A DNA stretch of 50,752 nucleotides from Flavobacteriaceae bacterium (lineage in GTDB: Bacteria > Bacteroidota > Bacteroidia > Flavobacteriales > Flavobacteriaceae): the NCBI GenBank assembly GCA_028280265.1, contig JANQMD010000023.1, positions 1-50,752 of the forward strand, given 5' to 3'. This document shows, piece by piece, positions 33,702-42,097 of the stretch. Below the pieces are notes generated by a model that saw nothing but the letters and a program-made list of their open reading frames with translations, made no database searches and was not told where the DNA came from. The stretch's first letter is position 1, and each line of letters opens with the position of its first letter. The translations under genes and the position numbers were made by a program.

Positions 33702-34600
33702 TGAAGAAAGTTGCTATTTATGGACAGTCATATACGACAAGTGCAATACGAGAAATTCGTATCCTTCTAAAATCTCTAGAAGCGCATAAGATCGTCGTTT
33801 TTTTTGAAAAAAACTTTTATGCAAAGCTCCAAAAAAACGACTTACTCAATAAAAAGTACCCTACATTTTCCGACTTCAAAGATTTAAACAATTCTTTCGA
33901 TTTGTTTTTCAGCTTGGGAGGAGATGGAACCATGTTAAGAGCTGTTACTTATGTGAGAGATTTAGACATTCCCATTCTAGGAATCAATACAGGTAGACTC
34001 GGTTTCTTAGCGAATGTTCAAAAAGAGGACATTGTAAATTCTGTTGAGCAACTAATTTCAAAAGAATACCACATACAGGAAAGATCGTTGCTTAGTATTA
34101 AAACGAATCCATACGTAAAAAAGTTTCAAGAATTGTATTTTGCCCTTAATGAAATTACGATTGCTAGAAAAAATACAACTTCGATGATAGGTGTGAAAAC
34201 ATTCTTAAACAAAGAATACCTCACAAACTATTGGTCAGATGGACTTATCATAGCTACTCCTACAGGTTCAACAGGGTATTCATTGAGTTGTAATGGTCCC
34301 GTAATTTCACCCGATTCCAAAAGTTTTGTCATTACTCCTATAGCTCCTCACAACTTGAATGCTAGACCTATGGTAATTCCCGATAATACTTTATTAGAAC
34401 TTGAGGTAGAAACTCGGGAGAAAAATTTCCTAATCTCTCTGGATTCTCGAATCACTTCTGTTCCTAAGGACACAAAAATTTATATTCAGCGATCTCCTTT
34501 TACAATTAAAACAATTATTCCTTCCAACCAATCTTTCCTTACTACCCTAAGAACAAAGCTTTTATGGGGTGAAGACACAAGAAACGAATCAATTCTTTAA
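33701..34600 (+). CDS. nadK: NAD kinase
   Basis: It phosphorylates NAD to NADP in the cytoplasm. The 299-residue sequence has the signature SLGGDGTMLRAV (about 71-82), LGINTGRLGFLA, the NE/D motif region FALNEITIARK and the C-terminal half TPTGSTGYSLSCNGPVI with ITPIAPHNLNARPMVIP. Normal length. The start overlaps the stop of the CBS gene by one base. It opens the conserved flavobacterial envelope cluster that continues through murI. Confidence 0.96.
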   Translation: MKKVAIYGQSYTTSAIREIRILLKSLEAHKIVVFFEKNFYAKLQKNDLLNKKYPTFSDFKDLNNSFDLFFSLGGDGTMLRAVTYVRDLDIPILGINTGRLGFLANVQKEDIVNSVEQLISKEYHIQERSLLSIKTNPYVKKFQELYFALNEITIARKNTTSMIGVKTFLNKEYLTNYWSDGLIIATPTGSTGYSLSCNGPVISPDSKSFVITPIAPHNLNARPMVIPDNTLLELEVETREKNFLISLDSRITSVPKDTKIYIQRSPFTIKTIIPSNQSFLTTLRTKLLWGEDTRNESIL

Positions 34601-34682
34601 CTTTTCAATCACAATAAAAAACCAAAAAGATTGTTATTCAAAAAAGACTGAGTATTAACTTTATTAAGCAAACAGAATTATT

Positions 34683-34690
34683 TATATTTG
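34683..34690 (+). promoter_or_regulatory. TAnnTTTG promoter box for the porG-uppS-bamA group
   Basis: TATATTTG, 16 bp upstream of the porG ATG, in the only sizeable gap (106 bp) between nadK and the downstream genes. Confidence 0.5.
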
Positions 34691-34706
34691 CTCGCTATTT
34701 TTAAGC

Positions 34707-35384
34707 ATGGGAAGGTATTTAATGTTGTTACTATGTATTTGCTATTCAAGCAATTGTTTTTCGCAAATAAATGAAATTGGATTCTTTGTTGGAGGAACAA
34801 ATTATATTGGGGATATAGGCAGAACGAACTATATTCAACCCAATAGTGCAAGTGCTAGCATTTTATACAAATATAATTTAAACCCAAGAATTGCGCTGAG
34901 AGGCAACATTAGTCACTTTTCTTTGAGAGGAGACGATGCTAAATCTGAAAACAGTATAAGACGATTGAGAGGTTTTAGTTTTAAAAATCCTGTGAATGAA
35001 ATTGCCGTTGGATTGGAGTATAACTTTTTCGAATACGAGTTATCTTCTGCAAAAAAGACCTACACACCGTATATTTTAGTACAGGTTGCAGCAGTAGATT
35101 ATCAAACTCCATTCGTTGAGACAAGTCCAGGTAATTATAGATTCACGAGAAACACAAGTGTTGCTATTCCTTTTGGAATTGGATTTAAAACAAAATTGTA
35201 TGGTAAAATAGCTTTTGCTGTCGAGGCAGCTTTCCGCTATACATTTACCGACAAGTTGGATCATTCAACCAATCGTTTCCCTGGCTTAAATTTTGGAGGC
35301 AGTTCCAATGACTGGTACAGTTTTACTGGTGTATCTCTTGTATATACTTTTGGAAGGCCTGCTTGTTATGCAAATGGTAGATAA
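34707..35384 (+). CDS. porG: DUF6089 / PorG-like type IX secretion outer-membrane protein
   Basis: A 225-residue outer-membrane barrel: signal peptide MGRYLMLLLCICYSSNCFSQ, mature start INEIGFFVGGTNYIGDIGRTNYI, the hallmark opening of the family containing PorG of Porphyromonas gingivalis, which anchors the PorK/PorN ring of the T9SS. Repeated strands with GLEYNFFEY, TPYILVQVA and FRYTFTDKLDH follow. The gene is 4 bp ahead of uppS, a neighbour conserved in flavobacteria. PorG identity rests on family and position, not on experiment. Confidence 0.85.
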   Translation: MGRYLMLLLCICYSSNCFSQINEIGFFVGGTNYIGDIGRTNYIQPNSASASILYKYNLNPRIALRGNISHFSLRGDDAKSENSIRRLRGFSFKNPVNEIAVGLEYNFFEYELSSAKKTYTPYILVQVAAVDYQTPFVETSPGNYRFTRNTSVAIPFGIGFKTKLYGKIAFAVEAAFRYTFTDKLDHSTNRFPGLNFGGSSNDWYSFTGVSLVYTFGRPACYANGR

Positions 35385-35387
35385 TTT

Positions 35388-36140
35388 ATGGATAAAAAGT
35401 CGCGCATAGACCTTAAAAAAGTTCCGAATCACGTAGCCGTTATCATGGACGGTAATGGTCGCTGGGCCAAAGGACAAGGAATGAACAGAATTTTTGGTCA
35501 CAGAAATGCACTTACTGCTGTTAGAGAAACTGTAAATGGAGCCCTTAGCGTAGGAACCAAAGCAGTGACTCTTTATGCGTTCTCTACCGAAAATTGGAAT
35601 CGTCCAAAGGCTGAAGTAACAGCCTTAATGACATTGTTAGTCAATTCCCTTATTAATGAGTTGGACACATTCATGCAAAATGATGTGAAAGTAAATGCCA
35701 TAGGCGATATACAAAGCCTTCCCAAAAAAGCTCAAAAAACTTTGCAAAATGTTGTTCAAAAAACAAGCAATAATAGAAGCTTGGTGCTCACATTTGCATT
35801 GAGTTACGGAGCTAGAGAAGAAATTGTTAATACAATTAAAAACATATCTAAAAAAGTTGTTAATAACGAACTTAGCATCGAAGAAATTGACGAAAAAATT
35901 ATAAATAATCATTTATATACGTTTAATTTGCCCGACGTTGATTTAATGATAAGAACAAGCGGAGAGCAACGAATAAGCAATTTCCTCTTATGGCAAATGG
36001 CTTATGCCGAATTATATTTTACAAACATACTTTGGCCCGATTTTAGAAAAGAGCATTTTTATGATGCAATCATAGATTACCAGAATAGAGAACGAAGATT
36101 TGGAAAAACAAGCGAGCAAATTACGTCAGTTGAAGAATAA
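35388..36140 (+). CDS. uppS: Isoprenyl (undecaprenyl) diphosphate synthase
   Basis: A cis-prenyltransferase making the C55 carrier lipid for peptidoglycan and O-antigen. The 250-residue protein has VAVIMDGNGRWAKGQG (catalytic Asp and diphosphate site) at about 13-28, GHRNAL, LYAFSTENWNRP and the C-terminal DLMIRTSGEQRISNFLLWQMAYAEL. It lies 3 bp after porG and its last 41 bp also encode the start of bamA, a tight translational link between carrier-lipid synthesis and outer-membrane assembly. Confidence 0.96.
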   Translation: MDKKSRIDLKKVPNHVAVIMDGNGRWAKGQGMNRIFGHRNALTAVRETVNGALSVGTKAVTLYAFSTENWNRPKAEVTALMTLLVNSLINELDTFMQNDVKVNAIGDIQSLPKKAQKTLQNVVQKTSNNRSLVLTFALSYGAREEIVNTIKNISKKVVNNELSIEEIDEKIINNHLYTFNLPDVDLMIRTSGEQRISNFLLWQMAYAELYFTNILWPDFRKEHFYDAIIDYQNRERRFGKTSEQITSVEE

Positions 36141-38667
36141 AACATTTTACTCTTTTGTACTGATTTTTATATTTTTAGTATCACCCCTTTCATCCGAAGC
36201 ACAAACGGTTAAAGATTCAACATCAACCGTAAGTAAAGATACAATTCCTGTTCAAAAAAACATCTCTTTTGAAAAAGGTAGAGAATACATTTTAGGTGGG
36301 ATATCGGTTACGGGTCTTCGAAAATTTAGTGAAGAAACAGTAAAAGTTTTTACGGGTTTAAAGATTGGGCAACCTATCAAATTGCCAGGAGATAAGTTAA
36401 CCAGTGCTATCAAAAAACTTTATGAAAGTAAGCAATTCAGTGTTGTAGATGTTTACTTAGCAAGGGTTGATGATAACACAGTATACTTACAGTTCGATGT
36501 ACAAGAACTACCACAGTTAAAAGAAGTTACTGTTACTGGAGTTCGTAAAAACAAAGCCAAAACATTAAAAGAAGATGCTGGTGTAAAAATTGGCTCAATG
36601 GTTACAGACAACCTAATCGTAACTACTCGAAATTATTTTAAAAAGACATTTACTGACAAAGGTTTTCTAAAAGCGAAAGTAAGTGTTGACACCAAAGTTG
36701 ACACCAGTGATTTGAATGTGGTGAATATGAGAATCCACATTGATAAAGGTCAAAAAATTAAAATTAAAAACATCCGCTTCAAAGGGAACAAGGCGTTAAG
36801 CAATGGAAAACTTAGGGGCGTTATGAAAAACACAAAAAGAAAATTCCTAGGAAGGTTCTGGAAAGGTTCTAAGTATATAGAAGATAAATACCAAGAAGAT
36901 CTGCGTAGCATTTTAGATAGATATAGTGAATTAGGATATAGAGATGCTCGTATTTTAAGTGATTCTGTTTCTTGGAATAAAGACAACACCATCAATATTG
37001 ACATGACTTTAGAAGAAGGTAGACAATATCGATTTGGAGATATCATTTATGTAGGAAATAGAAGTTATACCAGTGAATTTTTAAACCGAATTCTAAAAAT
37101 TCAAAAGGGAGATATTTATAATGGAGTTGTCTTAAAGGAGAGAACGGTTGGTGATGGAACTCCAACATCAGAAGATATCAAAACCTATTACCAAGATAAC
37201 GGTTTCCTTTTTTCAACTGTAAATGCTGTAGAAACAAAAGTTGTCAATGACTCGATTACTGTTGAGATTCGTATTGCTGAAGATGAAAAAGCTACCATTA
37301 ACAGGGTAACCGTTGTTGGCAATGACAAAACTAACGATCATGTTATCTATCGTGAATTACGTGTAAAACCAGGGGACTTATTCAGTAGAACAAATATTAT
37401 TCGTTCGATTCGCGAGATTGGGCAATTAGGTTTCTTCGACACCAATGTAACCCCAGATGTAAAACCTAATTATCAAGACAAAACTGCTGATGTTGAATTT
37501 AAAGTTGTGGAAAAAGGAGGAAGTCAGATTGAACTCCAAGGTGGATATGGTGGAGGTTCTTTCATTGGAACTCTAGGTTTATCATTTAACAACTTCTCCA
37601 TCCGAAATATTTTTAATAAAGAAGCCTATAAACCGCTTCCAATGGGAGATGGACAATCATTAGCCCTTCGATTACAGACAAGTAGAACCTTTAACACCTA
37701 TAGTTTTTCTTTCACTGAACCTTGGTTAGGGGGAAGAAAACCTCAATCATTGTCTTTTTCTATATATTCTTCTAGACAATTTCAGTTAAACCCTAGAACA
37801 TTTGATGTCGATAGATCAAGAAATTTAACCATTTTGGGAGCTACTATTGGAATCTCTAAAAGATTGCAGTGGCCAAGTGATTATTTTTCTCTATCCCAAA
37901 CAATTAGCTATCAAAGTTTCAACTTAAATGACTATCAATTTAGAGTGGGTCAGGATATTTTAAGTGATGGAAACTTGAATAACCTAGCATACAATGTTAC
38001 GCTTGCCAGAAGTTCCGCAGGACCAAGTTTAATATTTCCAACCTATGGTTCTAATTTTAGTTTGAGTGCCAAAGCGACATTCCCTTACTCACTATTTAGC
38101 AATAAAAACTATACTAGTTTACCTCCAGCAGAACGTTTTAAGTGGCTTGAATATTACAAGATTATTACCAAAGGACAATGGTTCAACGGCTTTACCGATA
38201 AACTCGTTTTAATGGCCAATGCAGAAATGGGGTATCTAGGTTTTTATAATAGTCAACTAGGTTCTACTCCTTTTGAGAGATTCTTTGTAGGTGGTGATGG
38301 AATTGCACAATTCCAATTAGACGGTAGACAGAATATTGGTCTAAGAGGATATGAAAACAACAGATTATCCTCTATTGATGGAGGAACCATTTATAACAAA
38401 TTTCAATTAGAGTTAAGATACTCAATTACAGATAATCCTAGTGCTTCTATTTATACCTTAGGTTTTTTAGAAGCGGGTAATTCTTATGACAATTTTAATG
38501 AATTTAATCCGTTTAACCTTAAGAGATCTGCTGGTCTGGGAGTTCGTATCTTTATGCCTGCTTTTGGATTGCTCGGGATTGATTTTGCACACGGATTTGA
38601 CTCATTACCAGGTACGAATATAAAGTCTGGTTGGCAAACGCATTTCATAATTGGACAGCAGTTCTAG
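36100..38667 (+). CDS. bamA: Outer-membrane protein assembly factor BamA
   Basis: The Omp85-family insertase that folds beta-barrel proteins into the outer membrane. It has 855 residues: a signal-type hydrophobic segment (about 16-34, ending SSEAQ), five POTRA-like repeats (about 60-465, e.g. GGISVTGLRKFSEETV, LKEVTVTGVRKNKAKTL, KIKNIRFKGNKALSNG, RFGDIIYVGNRSYT, TINRVTVVGNDKTNDHVIYREL) and the C-terminal barrel with the conserved FFVGGDGIAQFQLDGRQNIGLRGYE loop (contains the RGF/RGY signature) and final HFIIGQQF. The unusually long N-terminus before the hydrophobic core results from the 41-bp overlap with uppS. It is followed 55 bp later by two Skp genes. Confidence 0.95.
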   Translation: MEKQASKLRQLKNKTFYSFVLIFIFLVSPLSSEAQTVKDSTSTVSKDTIPVQKNISFEKGREYILGGISVTGLRKFSEETVKVFTGLKIGQPIKLPGDKLTSAIKKLYESKQFSVVDVYLARVDDNTVYLQFDVQELPQLKEVTVTGVRKNKAKTLKEDAGVKIGSMVTDNLIVTTRNYFKKTFTDKGFLKAKVSVDTKVDTSDLNVVNMRIHIDKGQKIKIKNIRFKGNKALSNGKLRGVMKNTKRKFLGRFWKGSKYIEDKYQEDLRSILDRYSELGYRDARILSDSVSWNKDNTINIDMTLEEGRQYRFGDIIYVGNRSYTSEFLNRILKIQKGDIYNGVVLKERTVGDGTPTSEDIKTYYQDNGFLFSTVNAVETKVVNDSITVEIRIAEDEKATINRVTVVGNDKTNDHVIYRELRVKPGDLFSRTNIIRSIREIGQLGFFDTNVTPDVKPNYQDKTADVEFKVVEKGGSQIELQGGYGGGSFIGTLGLSFNNFSIRNIFNKEAYKPLPMGDGQSLALRLQTSRTFNTYSFSFTEPWLGGRKPQSLSFSIYSSRQFQLNPRTFDVDRSRNLTILGATIGISKRLQWPSDYFSLSQTISYQSFNLNDYQFRVGQDILSDGNLNNLAYNVTLARSSAGPSLIFPTYGSNFSLSAKATFPYSLFSNKNYTSLPPAERFKWLEYYKIITKGQWFNGFTDKLVLMANAEMGYLGFYNSQLGSTPFERFFVGGDGIAQFQLDGRQNIGLRGYENNRLSSIDGGTIYNKFQLELRYSITDNPSASIYTLGFLEAGNSYDNFNEFNPFNLKRSAGLGVRIFMPAFGLLGIDFAHGFDSLPGTNIKSGWQTHFIIGQQF

Positions 38668-38688
38668 GGACATTAAAAAATAACTTAA

Positions 38689-38696
38689 TATTTTTG
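38689..38696 (+). promoter_or_regulatory. TAnnTTTG promoter box for the first Skp gene
   Basis: TATTTTTG, 26 bp upstream of the ATG at 38723. It lies too close to the in-frame ATG at 38699 for that codon to be transcribed from it, which supports 38723. Confidence 0.45.
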
Positions 38697-38722
38697 GCAT
38701 GATATTTTCAAAGTATAGTAAT

Positions 38723-39511
38723 ATGAAGCTCAAGTTTTGCACATTTGCCTTCATCCTATGTATATCATTAGTATCTGCTCAGAGGAATGCGCAAAGGATT
38801 GCTTATATCGATATGGATTACATCCTAAAGAGTGTTCCAGAGTATTTAGATGCTCAAAATACATTGGATGCTAAAGTAACCAAATGGAGAAGTGAATTGG
38901 ATAAATTAACTCGTTACATAGAGAAATTGAAAACTGATCTAGAAAACGAAAAGGCAATTTTAACCCAAGACATAATTCAAGAGAAAGAAGATGAGATCAC
39001 TCTAAAGCAAGAAGAGTTAAGAAGATTGGAATCTTTATATTTTGGTCCAAATGGCGATATGTTTTTATTGAGAAAGCAGTTGGTAAAGCCAGTTCAAGAT
39101 CAGGTATACAATGCAATACAAAATATTGCGAGCAGAAGAAAGTATGATTTTGTATTTGATAAATCTAGTGACTTTGTTATGCTATATTCGAATAAAAAAC
39201 ACGATATTAGCGACCTCGTTTTGAACACGATTGTAAGAGATCGGAAAGTAAAAGAGAGAAAAAAGAAAAAAGCTGAAGGTGGTGGTGCGAAAAAGAAAGA
39301 ATTATCAGAAGCACAAAAGAACGCTATCGCTGCTAAAGAAGCTGCTATTAAGAAAAAAGAAGCAGACAGAGCTGCCAGAAAAAAGAAAATAGAAGATGCT
39401 AGAAAGAAAAGGTTGGCCGATATAAAAGCAAAACGAGAGCTTCTTAAAAAGAAAAAAGAAGACGCCAAGAAGAAAAAAGAAGAAAACAAAAAGGAACAGG
39501 ATAATAATTAA
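38723..39511 (+). CDS. OmpH/Skp family periplasmic chaperone with Lys-rich tail
   Basis: A 262-residue protein. Signal peptide MKLKFCTFAFILCISLVSAQ, then the Skp opening RIAYIDMDYILKSVPEYLDAQ and a coiled-coil (about 30-160). The last 80-90 residues are extremely rich in Lys, Ala, Glu and Arg (repeats such as AAIKKKEADRAARKKKIEDA), predicted as one long charged helix with no counterpart in E. coli Skp (161 residues). Skp delivers unfolded outer-membrane proteins to BamA, whose gene is directly upstream. Start 38723 gives a clean signal peptide; the earlier in-frame ATG (38699) would add eight polar residues. Confidence 0.88.
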   Translation: MKLKFCTFAFILCISLVSAQRNAQRIAYIDMDYILKSVPEYLDAQNTLDAKVTKWRSELDKLTRYIEKLKTDLENEKAILTQDIIQEKEDEITLKQEELRRLESLYFGPNGDMFLLRKQLVKPVQDQVYNAIQNIASRRKYDFVFDKSSDFVMLYSNKKHDISDLVLNTIVRDRKVKERKKKKAEGGGAKKKELSEAQKNAIAAKEAAIKKKEADRAARKKKIEDARKKRLADIKAKRELLKKKKEDAKKKKEENKKEQDNN

Positions 39512-39522
39512 ATTAAATAGAA

Positions 39523-40071
39523 ATGAGAAAATTAAAACGTTTACTATTAGTTGCATTTTTGGCTATTGGAATAGGTAGTATGGCAAATGCACAAAAAATA
39601 GGACATATTAATTACGAGAGAGTGATTGCAAATATGCCTGAGACCAGAGCATTACAAGGGGAGATTGAGAAAATTAGTAAAACGTATAAAGACGACCTTG
39701 AATCTTCAGCAAAAAAGTTAGATGCTAAAATCAAAAAATACACAGCTGAATCATCGACTCAAACTCAACAAGTAAATGAGCAAAGAGGTCAAGAAGTTCA
39801 GGCTGATAGAACTAGAATTTCACAAGCTGAACAAGCAGCATACCAAGACATTCAAGAAAAGCAAAATAGAGGATTGATTCCTATTTTAGAGAAAGCAAAG
39901 AAGGCCATTGAAGAACTTGCTAAATCTAAAGGAATTCTTTACGTAATGGATTCATCTGTTGGAAAAGGACTATTAGTTGCAGACGGAGAAGACTTGTACG
40001 ATGCTATCAAAGCGAAGTTAGGATTGTTACCAGATAGAAAGCAACCTACGACAACAAGTGCCCAAAAATAA
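39523..40071 (+). CDS. OmpH/Skp family periplasmic chaperone
   Basis: The second Skp copy, 182 residues: signal peptide MRKLKRLLLVAFLAIGIGSMANAQ, then KIGHINYERVIANMPETRALQ and a long central coiled coil (about 50-130), closing with GILYVMDSSVGKGLLVADGEDLYDAI. It has normal family length and lacks the charged tail of its neighbour, 11 bp upstream. Tandem Skp genes behind bamA are typical of the phylum. A terminator follows. Confidence 0.92.
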   Translation: MRKLKRLLLVAFLAIGIGSMANAQKIGHINYERVIANMPETRALQGEIEKISKTYKDDLESSAKKLDAKIKKYTAESSTQTQQVNEQRGQEVQADRTRISQAEQAAYQDIQEKQNRGLIPILEKAKKAIEELAKSKGILYVMDSSVGKGLLVADGEDLYDAIKAKLGLLPDRKQPTTTSAQK

Positions 40072-40090
40072 TTAACAATCATTATATTGA

Positions 40091-40119
40091 AAATCCTGCT
40101 AAAATTAGCAGGATTTTTT
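40091..40119 (+). terminator. Terminator of the bamA-skp message
   Basis: AAATCCTGCTAA/TTAGCAGGATTT, nearly perfect 12-bp arms, then TTTTTT, 19 bp after the second Skp gene. It lies just before murI, so murI probably uses readthrough or its own promoter. Confidence 0.85.
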
Positions 40120-40133
40120 ATTTTTAGCTATTG

Positions 40134-40928
40134 ATGAATTTGCAGAATTATCCCATAGGTTTTTTTGACTCTGGTGTTGGAGGAACTTCTATATGGAAAG
40201 AAGTTTTCACACTCCTTCCTTTTGAGAACACTGTGTATTTGGCTGATAGCAAACATGCTCCTTATGGGCAGAAAACCAAAGAAGAGATCGTTTACCTGAG
40301 CAGAAAAAACACAGAACTACTGCTCAACTTAAATGCAAAGCTTATCGTAGTTGCTTGTAATACTGCAACTACCAATGCCATTCAAATTTTAAGAGATGAA
40401 TATCCTGTTCCATTTATAGGTATAGAGCCTGCGATAAAGCCAGCAGGGCTGATTACAAAAACAAAGAAAATAGGAATCTTAGCCACGCAAGGAACATTGA
40501 ACAGTGAGCTTTTTGAGAAAACTTCGGGTAAGATAGACCCTGAGGTTCGCATTATTGAGAAAGTAGGTCATGGTTTGGTAGAACTCGTTGAAAGCGGAAA
40601 TCTGGACTCACCAGAAATGCATGCCCTTTTGCAATCATACATAGTTCCTATGCTAGAGGAAGGAATAGATGCGCTTGTTTTAGGATGTACACATTACCCT
40701 TATCTAATTCCTCAAATTAGAGCAATTGTTGGAAATCAAATACAAATTATTGATTCAGGTAGAGCTGTCGCTAAGCAGACAAAAAACATCTTAGAAAAGT
40801 ATCGTCTGCTACAAACAAATTTGAGTATAATACCTACGCATCATCTGTATAGCAACTCTGATACAAGCATTCTGAAAAATTTGATTGGAGTAAATTCACA
40901 AACGAATATTCTAAAAAAAGAATTCTAG
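40134..40928 (+). CDS. murI: Glutamate racemase
   Basis: It makes D-glutamate for peptidoglycan. The 264-residue cofactor-independent racemase has IGFFDSGVGGTSIWKEV at the N-terminus, the first catalytic Cys in IVVACNTATTNAI and the second in LVLGCTHYPYL. ATG at 40134 is chosen over the TTG one codon earlier. Its stop overlaps the convergent PorP/SprF-like gene by 4 bp. Confidence 0.95.
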   Translation: MNLQNYPIGFFDSGVGGTSIWKEVFTLLPFENTVYLADSKHAPYGQKTKEEIVYLSRKNTELLLNLNAKLIVVACNTATTNAIQILRDEYPVPFIGIEPAIKPAGLITKTKKIGILATQGTLNSELFEKTSGKIDPEVRIIEKVGHGLVELVESGNLDSPEMHALLQSYIVPMLEEGIDALVLGCTHYPYLIPQIRAIVGNQIQIIDSGRAVAKQTKNILEKYRLLQTNLSIIPTHHLYSNSDTSILKNLIGVNSQTNILKKEF

Positions 40929-41899
40929 AAAGAAGCGTTGATGTTTGGACATGCAGCTGCTCTAGGTCGCTTTGTAAACACATTAATTCCCAAGGATATT
41001 TGGTGGAAACCTGAGCTGGTTAAAACAATGTTATTTATTTGTTTTGTGTATGTATAAGAAATCATCGTTCTCTTATAATTCACTCCTATAATTGGAGTTA
41101 TGTAAGATAGATTTTCGATGGGGTTGGCGTCAAAGCTCCTACGATACGAAAGTGCCACCCATAGTTGAGTGTCTCCAAAAGTTTTGTAGGCTTTCATATT
41201 GAAGTCCGCTATTCTTTCACCTGTAGATTCTCTTAACTGAATCATTACTGAGGGCTCGTATTGAAAATAACTGTCTTCATTTCCAAAATAGTAACCCAAA
41301 GACAGAATGTAATTCCTTAAGTTTAGAGGTTCTAGGTTATTATTAAGGCTATTCTTTGTTGCTAACAGAAGATTTTTCAACGTAAAATAAGAAGAAAATC
41401 CAGCCCTGTGGTATGCAATCCCAAAATCAGCATTAAAATAACTATCACTTTGAATCAATTGAGCAATAGCAGGATCTCCAAAAAATTGTGATTGGTCTAC
41501 CTGATTTTGAACCGCTGTTAGTGAAATTCCAAATGACAATTGGTTGATAAAATTATCTCTATTTAATTCCAAGTGATAAGCATATGTACCCTGAAATCCT
41601 TTTTGAGAGTGAAACCCATTACTATCGTTGAATAAAATAGCTCCCAAAGCTGCTTTTTCTCCAAAGCGATTGTGAAAGCTTAGTGTCTGTAATGTAGGAG
41701 CATCCTTAATTCCTGCCCATTGTTGCCTTGCAGTAAAACGCAACTTCCCTGTATTTCCAATACCGGCCGCAGCAGGGTGTATCAAATACACATTATCAGA
41801 TAAATAATCGGAATAGATAGGTAAAGTCTCTTGAGCTACTGCATTCGCTGCAAAAAATGAGATAAAAGTTAAAAAAAATAGCTTCTTAAATAACTTCAT
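40925..41899 (-). CDS. PorP/SprF family type IX secretion system membrane protein
   Basis: A 324-residue outer-membrane protein: signal peptide MKLFKKLFFLTFISFFAANAVAQ, then PIYSDYLSDNVYLIHPAAAGIGNTGKLRFTARQQWAGI, the recognisable opening of the PorP/SprF family (PAAAG and RQQW). Repeated barrel strands follow. Family members bind secreted T9SS adhesins or belong to the machinery; many flavobacteria carry dozens of paralogues, so a specific partner cannot be named. No partner adhesin gene is adjacent. A TAnnTTTG box lies 26 bp upstream. Confidence 0.88.
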   Translation of the reverse strand: MKLFKKLFFLTFISFFAANAVAQETLPIYSDYLSDNVYLIHPAAAGIGNTGKLRFTARQQWAGIKDAPTLQTLSFHNRFGEKAALGAILFNDSNGFHSQKGFQGTYAYHLELNRDNFINQLSFGISLTAVQNQVDQSQFFGDPAIAQLIQSDSYFNADFGIAYHRAGFSSYFTLKNLLLATKNSLNNNLEPLNLRNYILSLGYYFGNEDSYFQYEPSVMIQLRESTGERIADFNMKAYKTFGDTQLWVALSYRRSFDANPIENLSYITPIIGVNYKRTMISYTYTKQINNIVLTSSGFHQISLGINVFTKRPRAAACPNINASF

Positions 41900-41924
41900 A
41901 AAAGTTATAGAGATTTTAGGATTC

Positions 41925-41932
41925 CAAATATA
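41925..41932 (-). promoter_or_regulatory. TAnnTTTG promoter box for the PorP/SprF-like gene
   Basis: On the minus strand TATATTTG, giving a leader of roughly 20 bases before the start codon at 41899. Confidence 0.5.
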
Positions 41933-42047
41933 TTGCTTTTATATGAAATATTATTCCTCTAAAACATATTTAACAACCTATATAAAACAAGGAAAATAAA
42001 TATTTATTGTGTAAAAAGAGAAATATTGGAAATAGTTTTGTTGCACA

Positions 42048-42075
42048 AAAAAAGCTGTCTATCGACAGCTTTTTT
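42048..42075 (-). terminator. Terminator of trxB
   Basis: AAAAAAGCTGTC/GACAGCTTTTTT, a perfect 12-bp stem with a TATC loop, 22 bp beyond the trxB stop on the minus strand. Being symmetrical it can also act on the plus strand. Confidence 0.9.
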
Positions 42076-42097
42076 GATTTATAAAATCAACGTTTTA

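Noticed and set aside
39100..39489. 129-codon Phe-rich minus-strand frame
   Set aside because: Complement of the Lys-rich tail of the first Skp gene; poly-Phe composition follows from AAA/AAG codons.
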